Assembly: GCA_905250025.1 (NCBI GenBank)
Contig: CAJNOJ010000104.1
Coordinates: forward strand, 275,653 to 339,652
Reading direction: 5' to 3'
DNA length: 64,000 nt
Source of the DNA: Adineta ricciae
Lineage: Eukaryota; Rotifera; Eurotatoria; Adinetida; Adinetidae
Part shown: positions 52,432 to 61,277 of the stretch, piece after piece
How the letters are laid out: every line of letters starts with the position of its first letter
How positions within the stretch are numbered: position 1 is the stretch's first letter
The notes under the pieces: generated by a model
The model's database searches: none
The model's input: only the letters and a program-made list of their open reading frames with translations
What the model was told of the DNA's origin: nothing
Translations under genes and position numbers: made by a program

Positions 52432-53820
52432 ATTGTTGTATTCAATAAGAATATCAGTTCACATTACATACGAAATATCTATCTATTAACAAAGTATCTT
52501 GATTGGGGATCGAAACGCGCGAAGTTTATTTTGAGATGTCATCAGTGTATGGTACAAATCTAAGTACAGTTATACGTATAAATATGATGAAAGAATATGT
52601 CTGACATGTAATAGCGTGTGAGAATGAGTTATTTTTAGATTAAAAAAAAACCACGGAGACACAGTAAAAAACGTTTGCTTTTCTTATTATCAACATTGCT
52701 GTTTATTTCATTGTATCGAAAAAAAAGTCACCTGTAGCGTAAAGTACACACATATTTAGTTCAAGAATCTTGAGAATGAATTGCTGTGACTCGGCTATGG
52801 GGAAGAGAACGTGAGGAATCTGTTTGTCGATGTTATCGAAATACGCAGTTCGTTGTGTTTCATTTTCGTCTTTCGCAAGATAAGGAATATTGAAAGGCGA
52901 TGATATTTTTACTTTTGAGTAAAAGCTATTCAAAGTATTATACGGTCTATTAGTCTAAAGTCCAATACTCGAAAGCGGAGCATTACATCGATGACAGATC
53001 ATCATATACTCGGCTTTTTGGTGAAAATATCGCTATCTTTCAAATTGCATGCATTAAAGACGTGTTCGATGAATAATAATTAAACGTTTTTCCACCTACC
53101 AGATAAAAGTTATACAATTAATCAGAATAAACGTATCGTTATCGATGTTTTCTTCACAGGATATTTTTAGCACTGACATAAATCATCAACGTTGGTATAT
53201 GTACGCTGAGAGGGTTTTGTTCTTGGTAATTACATTCGACAACGGAAATTTTGTATAGTGAGTTAACGCGTACCTTTTACTTTTGCTAGTACCTACATTC
53301 GGTGATATGCTAAATATAAAGATGTATATTGGTTCTAAAGTCTGTCCATTTCGTGATAGCGTTCGGTATCAAAGGGCGATTTCCCTGCTCTACCTTTTTT
53401 CTCCCATGTTTGCTCTATGGGTACGATACAATGAATCAATCGTTGATTTTAGTTACTTGCTGTGCCATCGTTCTTTTCATGTTTTTTCTCTATAATTTTT
53501 TTTTCTATTACTCGTAACTGTAAATCTGTACTGATCATAAGCTGACTGCATGTTTTGCCTCTTTCTCTTTCATACACACCTCTATCAATGGGGGTGTGTT
53601 CTGTTCTGTTCTGTCGAAGGGTGGGGCATGGTCCAATGCATGTTTCTTTCTTTTCTATATACGCCTCCTGCGCGTGATCACCGACTGACACTGTGTATGA
53701 TCACGCGTTGAATGAATGCAATGCTTGAGTTTCTTTCTCTTATATGCTTATTTGCACAGTTCAGACATAGACATTAGTTAGCTATACTCGATATATATAT
53801 ATATATATATATATAAATAT
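52432..53820. other. Gene-poor region upstream of the KLF gene
   Basis: This 1.4-kb stretch has no convincing gene. A 76-codon open stretch at 52703-52933 (minus) lacks an ATG and recognisable features. The right end has a TA microsatellite directly before the KLF start codon. Confidence 0.4.
53792..53816. repeat. (TA)n microsatellite
   Basis: About twelve TA dinucleotides lie a few bases upstream of the KLF ATG, probably in its 5' leader or promoter. Confidence 0.9.
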
Positions 53821-55254
53821 ATGATTCAGCTCTCATCATCTATTTCGTCACTTAGTTTCAAAAGAAATATAAAACAAAGCGAAGAGGTCTTACTACCTGA
53901 AATTACATCAGTTTTACTTTCAACACAAACTAATTCTAATACGACATTTGATAACACAATGAATACATCAGAAAGAGGCATTGTAAGTATTGGAAATGGA
54001 ATTGTAATCTATGAGTTGCTATTTCTTCTTACGATTTCTTAGTCGCCTACTGTCACCGTTCAAGATGCTGAACTGTTGCTATCGCTCAGTTCAAATATAC
54101 CGAAACCGCGAAAACTACATCCAAAATTTCGACCGGTAATTGACAAAACTTTCTAATTTTCATAGATTCTTAGAAAAACAACTTTCTTTGTGAATTTTAG
54201 TACTCACACGATCCAACAGCAACTTCGTTTCCTTCAATCACTAATTTGACATTATCAAATAATTTAGAGCCTATGCCACGATCAAGTTCATTATCTTCTA
54301 CATCGTCAGATGAATCATTTTCGGATATCTCATCTACATCATGTACTTCACCATTTCCATCATCCAATGATGACAGTCAATCATCTATAAATTCCTCAAC
54401 CACAACCAAACGCTCGACTCCGTCGTATATTGATAACAATTCAAATTCTGAATACCATATCCTCTACGTGAATCTCAATGGTGAATATGTTCCCGTGGCA
54501 AAAACATCTTTTGCAATCGAAACTTCACAGGAATTACCCAATTCACTTGCATCACAACCTAAATCAGTATCACCATTAACAGTAACTACAGATAAAACAT
54601 TGTTACCAACCGATCGCAAGAAGAATTATACTTGTGCCTACTCTGGCTGTGGTAAATCCTATTTCAAATCTTCTCATCTTAAAGCCCACGTTCGTCTTCA
54701 TACTGGTAAGTTTCATTTTCATCGTGTAGAATCATTATTTTTTTTTAATAAACGAAAGCTGTTTCGTTTTGTTGCTTCGTCATATTTTTCCAATGAAAGA
54801 GAATCCCTCTTAAAAGCTGCCCTTTTCGATTGAAAATGCCAACTAGCTTTGACTTATTTCATGTCATTAAATGACGTCAAGCGAAAAGGAAGATAACTGT
54901 ACCCATCATTTTCTCTCCGTTGCTTTTAAATGCGAGAAAATAACGCACTTGGAAGTACGACAGTTGGAAAAAGAGAAAAGAATAGAAGAGAACGACGTAT
55001 ATAACTAAAAATAACATTTGTTGATTTTATTTCGTCTATCTAATTTTTCCTTTTATTTAGGCGAAAAACCATTTTCATGTTCGTGGCCAAATTGCGAAAA
55101 AACATTCGCTCGATCGGATGAATTAAGTCGACATCGTCGTACACATACTGGTGAAAAAAAACATGTTTGTGCTGTATGTCAAAAAGCCTTTATGAGAAGT
55201 GATCATCTGGCCAAGCATCAAAAACGCCATACTAAAACATCGACATCATCATGA
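53821..55254 (+). CDS. Krüppel-like factor (KLF/Sp-type three-finger transcription factor)
   Basis: The N-terminal half is Ser/Thr-rich ([37 protein letters not shown]) and contains [20 protein letters not shown], preceding the DNA-binding end. Three C-terminal C2H2 fingers have KLF/Sp spacing: [42 protein letters not shown] and [19 protein letters not shown], with TGEKP/TGEKK linkers. The recognition residues K-H, R-E-R and R-H-K (finger 2 RSDELSRH; finger 3 RSDHLAKH) predict GC/CACCC-box binding. It ends [10 protein letters not shown]. Two short introns split the N-terminal part. A larger one of about 350 nt sits between fingers 1 and 2, at HT|GEKP. Confidence 0.92.
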
Positions 55255-55597
55255 TAACAGCGACAACAACAAAAAAAGAAGATAACATATCATTGCCAAC
55301 ACAGGAACTTGTTCTTTGCTATCTTTCGAACTAGTCAATCAAAACATACGATGCTTTTTTTTCTATACACATAATACGTTATATAGACTAGAGAAAATTC
55401 TTATTGTTTTTCACTGTTTTACCATTGTATGCGTGTGATTATGTATATATTTTGTTTATATACCAGATCGACATAAACAGTTGTTTTTGTTATACATATA
55501 AATCTCTCGATCGGTAGAAAAAACCGGGCCAAAANTTTCTATGCAAAGTCGAAAACGAATACAAACAATGATATGCATTTGGTCTTATGAGTCGTAC
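55255..55597. other. KLF 3' UTR and probable scaffold join
   Basis: AT-rich 3' region of the KLF gene. The single unresolved base N at 55535 lies in 'ccaaaantttct', just where the downstream exons of the DNAAF11-like gene (minus) should continue but do not. Confidence 0.5.
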
Positions 55598-55894
55598 CGA
55601 TTTTGGAAATGAGATTGCTCTGTAAATAGAGAATACGTAATTCTCGACACCATTTGTCTAAATGTTCGATTCTGCAAAGAGGCAGTAGGGTGTGTACATT
55701 GTTTGCAAAGTAAAATAGTCATATGTTTTACCGTTCAATATCTTGTTGATGAAGTGACACTTCTTCAAGTGTCGATAACTCGCCTTCGTTGTGTTCCGCT
55801 CGTTTTCGTATAAGACTTTCGGTAACTACGAAAATCGGGGTAAGTCAGATGTTTGAGATTGGTGTGAAATAAACGATGACTTACTGAACACCAT
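55598..55894 (-). pseudogene. DNAAF11: DNAAF11/LRRC6 5' fragment (first three exons only)
   Basis: DNAAF11 (LRRC6, TILB) is a cytoplasmic factor for dynein-arm assembly in motile cilia. On the minus strand, exon 1 is ATG GTG TTC A. After a 54-60 nt intron comes the conserved start ITESLIRKRAEHNEGELS with TLEEVSLHQQDIE. After another intron comes [20 protein letters not shown], then LISKI, ending at a good donor (gtacga). Human LRRC6 has MGWITEDLIRRNAEHND... and HIDKWCRDLKILYLQNN, so identity is clear. The next LRR exons should lie just below 55590, but there the sequence passes an N (55535) and becomes KLF 3' UTR. The gene is therefore truncated, more likely by an assembly join than by biology. 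Confidence 0.85.
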
Positions 55895-58350
55895 GGTTGA
55901 CTTTGTTTTCTTTGGAAAGTAAAGCACGTGAAGATGACAGACACAGAATGAAATACTGAATAGGGCTGAAGCAACGTGTCACTTAGCATTTACCTCTGTT
56001 GTTACGAGAAACCGAAGAAAGTAGATGTCGCAAATCGATGTGGTCAAGCCACATGCCACTATATAGCGTCAGTTATGTGCTAATTGGAAATATTTACAAG
56101 AATAGTTCGTCTCGTGGCCGAGAGTGTGACTTTGAGTGAGATAGAACAAACAAATTGAGATGTAGGGGAGTAAACGCTACTTTCGACTGTTGCTGAAGAA
56201 ACTCGCAGTTAACGTGCGCCAAAACAACACGCGTCTATACCGCACATTGTTTTTCTCTCGAGCTCCTTGAATTTCGAGTCTCACTTTCGAAGGTAAAGCT
56301 TCCAAAGTTCTGGTGCCAATTTTGTCTACCAACATTTTGATATAGGAAAGAAATGAATAGATATGAGTCAATGTTCGTTGGAAGAAATTCGCTAAAATTA
56401 AAATGTTTGATGTTGATTTGAGTCGATGAATTTTCCTGGCAGTAACTTCTCTTCGCATAGATTTAAGGTTTCATTTTTATCTTATGGAACGTTTGTTTGT
56501 GGCAGCTTAACCAACTTTACATATGCAGGTTTATCTTTATCCACGAATATTGAAACTGTAGTTTATATAACTATAACTTTTTGCTGAAATGTAATACTTT
56601 TTATAGAGAAAACAGTGAATAATTATTTTAGAATCGCTGTCTCTTTACCCTTTTGATGTACTATCAAACATAGGTGTATGAAAAATTATATCAATAGGCA
56701 GTTATAAGTTACTTGCCTGACTGAAAACATCCAATTCATTTTTCTATGCAATGTTCCAAAGTGTTCGGAAATGTTCAACAAGGTTTTAAACATAGTTCAC
56801 CATTATTTAAATAATTTCTTTTGTATTTATCTTTCTTTTTCTTTCAAACACAAATTATTTCGTCTATTTGGACTGATTTTCTTCAGTTGTCTATAATTCG
56901 AAAAAACTTTGCAAAAACTCGATTCTTATATGGTTGGATAGTACATTGACTACTGTATCAAATTATGTAGTTTATCGATGAGAACCTAGCATGACAAAAC
57001 GATGTGTTAGCTTCACAGCGATCGCTAATTATGGCTTTAAGCGCATCTACCAGATCCAGCTGACGGAACACATAAACATCGATATTGTATCCAACTGAAT
57101 CCAAATATGGAATTGGTGAGCATATAGGATAAAACATATTAACAATAATATTGCATGTTTAATTGTTTTATCTTAAGTTACTATTTTTGCCCTTCGTCGT
57201 GACTGCTCGCATTTGTATATCACAGTTATTATATTGTAAGAAACTAATCGGAAGTTAGCTGATAGCAGGGCTATGGATGTTTTAAAGTAAGTCACTGCAG
57301 CGTTCTTGTAGATTTCATAATTATCGTTAAAACCATCTGTTTAGGGATATTGAAAAGCGGTTTAACTTTTCCAATAAGCTAAACGTCTTGTTTCCTAAGA
57401 GAATCGATAACATTTAGTGTTTCGAAGGTTTTCCACGTTTTCTTATTTATTAAAATACCATGGGGTAATCAATTCATCAAAATGAATTGACAGCAAATTG
57501 TTAGAGCACCTCGATGACGGAGTTGTCATTGTATTTATATGAAAGATGGTGAATGTTCTAACTCATCCTTCAACACAAAAACCGGATACGCAGCTTAGGG
57601 ATAGCAATTTAACTTAACTTTAAAGGTTCTAGTTAACGTCACCTCTGCAGTAAACCGTAGCTGAATTTTCATAGTTTTTGGCTTTAAAAAGAAATAAAAG
57701 ATCATGTAACTGTTTTTTTCGGGTTGAGAAACGATCATTTTTGTTTTTGTTTTATCTATCATCGAATAAGATTTGAAAAAATGAAACAAACACACCGACG
57801 TGAGGAATGCTGCATGAAGCTCTATCAGCAAACTATATCGTCGAACTTATTAAAATCATCTGTTCTTTTTAACTAAAAAGCGTCAAATGTTGCAAAACGA
57901 TCAGTGAAAACTGACTGGGTAACATTTAGTGTTCTCGAAGACAAAACATACATAATCAAAATGGATCTCTAATCTAACCTGCAGAGTTTTTCATATTCCA
58001 TTACAATTTTTAGTTAAAAAAATTAATTTAGAGATGTTAATTCCTTTTCATGAAAATAGAATCGGTTTCCAAAGGAGCCCAAGCCATAAAAGATGTCCTG
58101 TTTTCAATTTTTTAATTTACCATTGTAACTGTGAAAACAGAATTCACTGCGCATACGTATTCTAATGCCATCTATCTGTGCACGCCAACAATTCATATCA
58201 GTTGAAATGATTACACGTCATTTGTTTTCGTCAAAAACATATATAACTACATCATCACCATGAATTACTACTCATAACGAACGAAAACCAAATATTTTTT
58301 CATCGCTTCCAGTCTCTACGGTACGGTCTGCTCCACGATTGAAATACAAC
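55895..58350. other. Gene-poor AT-rich region
   Basis: This region covers 2.4 kb between the DNAAF11 start and the F-box/LRR array gene. The only longer ORFs (for example 56177-56458 minus and 57595-57831 minus) show no family signature and carry no splice-site logic. Nothing else is supported. Confidence 0.4.
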
Positions 58351-61277
58351 ATGCACACATTTTCCACATTACCTGTCGAACTAGTTTATCGAATTATGGA
58401 TCACCAAAATGGCCGGACGCTATTTTGTTCAATGCAAAATATCTGTCGACGGCTCAATCAGATCCTGAGTACTTACCAGCGATATCAAGTAAGTTTACTT
58501 GGTATTTTAACATTCTCGTCGACTGTGCTATACATAAGCTTAATGGTATTTGATGTCGTAGATTCCCTCATAGGAAAACCCAAACTAATTTCATAATTCA
58601 CAAACGATTTCCTAGGATGAGACAATCACAGCCAGATGTCATATGAAATCAAGCATTCCTTCACTCTCTCCCTTTTGTTCTATGTACATTGAGGATGCAT
58701 TCGACCGATACGCGACCATGAACGAGCAAAGCGCCTACTTATGCGTTACCGCTCCTGCCTTGCACTACTCGCCACAAAAATTGCATCAATCACAACTTTT
58801 GAGGGAACATTTCTACTGAAGCAAACAACACTGTACAGTTGCTTCACCTATGCCAATATGCATTCACAACACGGGTACATCAAATTCCGCTCCTATATTT
58901 CAGAAGAGTAGGACTTAGATTTCACTGGACCGCGTCTTCAAAAGAGACTTCTCATTACCACCAATACATATTGAAACTTATGTCCTACTCTTTCCGATTC
59001 CATCCTATCACAGTAATCTCCAGTCTAGATTCTCGACTCAGCACTTCTTTCCCGAACAACAGCTAGCATCATCATCCACCCGAAGAATACACATCTACAC
59101 ACAACTCATCCTTAAAAATATTCCCCACAGATAACTATTTCGAATCGCATACATACCATGCGAAGTGCCATCTCTAACCGCAAACTGGTTGAGTACCATA
59201 CCGCCTCTTATGGTATAGATGTTTATTAACTACTCTACATGACCAGACTGAGTTTACTTCACACTAAGTCACACACTTATATGGAGAAGAGAGAAGGAAA
59301 GACATGCCCCGCAGATAGTATGATATAGAGGTGAGAGAATAAACAACAGAAAGAGATGAAGGATATCATTATCGTTACACCATCAAAGGTTTTCCTTACA
59401 ACTTCCGCTTTTCACTACATAATAATTCAATTCAGACACTCACTACACTTAACCTCGAAGGGAACCAAATCGGTGCTCAAGGAGCACAACACATTGCGGA
59501 TGCGTTGCGAACGAATACGGTAATATTGATTTCATTTCATAGAAGATGAAGTACTCAGTCTATATCACACCTACAGACACTCACTACACTTAACCTCCAA
59601 GGGAACGGAATTGGTGCTCAAGGAGCACAACACATTGCGGATGCGTTGCGAACGAATACGGTAATATTGATCTCATTTCATAGAAGATGAAGTACTCAGT
59701 CTATCTCACACCGACAGACACTCACTACACTTAACGTCGATAGGAACCAAATCGGTGATGGTGGAGCACAACACATTGCGGATGCGTTGCGAACGAATAC
59801 GGTAATATTGATCTCATTTCATAGAACATGAAGTACTCAGTCTATATCACACCCACAGACACTCACCACGCTTGATCTCCATTGGAACCGAATCGGTGCT
59901 CAAGGAGCACAACACATTGCGGATGGGTTGCGAACGAATGCGGTAATATTGATTTCATTTCATAGAAGATGAAGTACTCAGTCTATATCACACCTACAGA
60001 CACTCACTACACTTAACCTCGAAGGGAACGGAATCAGTGCTCAAGGAGCACAACACATTGCGGATGCGTTGCGAACGAATACGGTAATATTGATCTCATT
60101 TCATAGAAGATGAAGTACTCAGTCTATATCACACCTACAGACACTCACCACGCTTGATCTCCATTGGAACCGAATCGGTGATGGTGGAGCACAACACATT
60201 GCGGATGGGTTGCGAACGAATGCGGTAATATTGATTTCATTTCATAGAAGATGAAGTACTCAGTCTATATCACACCGACAGACACTCACTACACTTAACG
60301 TCGATAGGAACCAAATCGGTGATGGTGGAGCACAACACATTGCGGATGCGTTGCGAACGAATACGGTAATATTGATCTCATTTCATAGAAGATGAAGTAC
60401 ACAGTCTATATCACACCCACAGACACTCACCACGCTTGATCTCCATTGGAACCGAATCGGTGCTCAAGGAGCACAACACATTGCGGATGCGTTGCGAACG
60501 AATACGGTAATATTGATCTCATTTCATTGAAGATGGAGCACTCAGTCTATATCACACCTACAGACACTCACTACACTTCACCTCTGGTGCAACGAAATCG
60601 GTGCTGAAGGAGCACAACACATTGCGGATGCGTTGCGAACGAATACGGTAATATTGATCTCATTTCATAGAAGATGAAGTACTCAGTCTATATCACACCG
60701 ACAGACACTCACTACACTTAACGTCGATGGGAACCAAATCGGTGATGGTGGAGCACAACACATTGCGGATGCGTTGCGAACGAATACGGTAATATTGATT
60801 TCATTTCATAGAAGATGAAGTACTCAGTCTATCTCACACCCACAGACACTCACTACACTTAGCCTCGAAAAGAACGGAATTGGTGATGGTGGAGCACAAC
60901 ACATTGCGGATGCGTTGCGAACGAATACGGTAATATTGATCTCATTTCATTGAAGATGAAGTACTCAGTGTATCTCACACCCACAGACACTCACTACACT
61001 TAGCCTCGAAGAGAACGGAATCGGTGATGGTGGAGCACAACACATTGCGGATGCGTTGCGAACGAATACGGTAATATTGATCTCATGTCATAGAAGACGA
61101 AGCACTCAGTCTATCTCATACATACAGACACTCACGACACTTACTCTCGGGGTGAACCAAATCGGTGATGAAATAGCTGAAAATATTGCTGATGCATTGG
61201 GAAGGAATAGAGTAAGATTGATGCTGTGGTCGAATAAGTTTGTAATTTCTGTTTTGTCTGATTCTTAGAGCGCCTAG
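58351..61277 (+). CDS. F-box protein with modular LRR cassette array
   Basis: Exon 1 (58351-58488, 46 codons) starts MHTFSTLPVELVYRIMDHQ, a short F-box (RTLFCSMQNICRRLNQIL) ending TYQRYQ in phase 0 at a strong gtaagt donor. Then follow 13 LRR exons of exactly 84 nt, 141 bp apart (first 59436-59519, last 61128-61211). Each encodes one 28-residue RI/NLRC3-like repeat, TLTTLxLxxNxIGxxGAQHI then ADALRTNT. The last is diverged (GVNQIGDEIAENI). A terminal exon AGC GCC TAG ends at 61277. Direct joining of exon 1 to the array gives QRYQ-TLTTL and an uninterrupted 412-aa protein. The intron 58489-59435 (947 nt) may hide further exons; a stretch starting 58618 after 'tttcctag' is open but ends in TGA at about 58819. 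The F-box suggests an SCF adaptor; the LRR arc would bind substrate or ligand. Confidence 0.75.
59436..61211 (+). repeat. Tandem array of 13 exon+intron cassettes, 141-bp period
   Basis: Exon starts are 59436, 59577, 59718, 59859, 60000, 60141, 60282, 60423, 60564, 60705, 60846, 60987 and 61128, a constant 141-bp step. Each of the first twelve units is an 84-nt exon plus a 57-nt intron from 'gtaatattgat' to 'cac(c)NACAG', almost identical between copies. Differences cluster in the codons after 'acacttAAC/GAT/AGC..', which encode residues around LxLxxNxIGxx. Unit 13 is more diverged in its exon, and its 57-nt downstream intron has a different sequence. Confidence 0.95.

Noticed and set aside
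52703..52933. 76-codon minus-strand ORF downstream of the F-box gene start
   Set aside because: It opens with TTG, not ATG, shows no motif, and could be chance or an eroded fragment.
56177..56458. 93-aa minus-strand ORF
   Set aside because: It has no conserved pattern and no splice context; DNAAF11 clearly starts at 55894, so this is not its exon.
58618..58820. Possible second exon of the F-box/LRR gene after 'tttcctag'
   Set aside because: It is open in the right phase for about 67 codons but ends in TGA with no good donor, has no LRR pattern, and direct joining to 59436 gives the expected QRYQ-TLTTL junction.
59436..61211. Satellite DNA or CRISPR-like array
   Set aside because: The 141-bp units keep an open 84-nt frame and matching splice sites, and variation follows codon positions, so this is a coding exon array.
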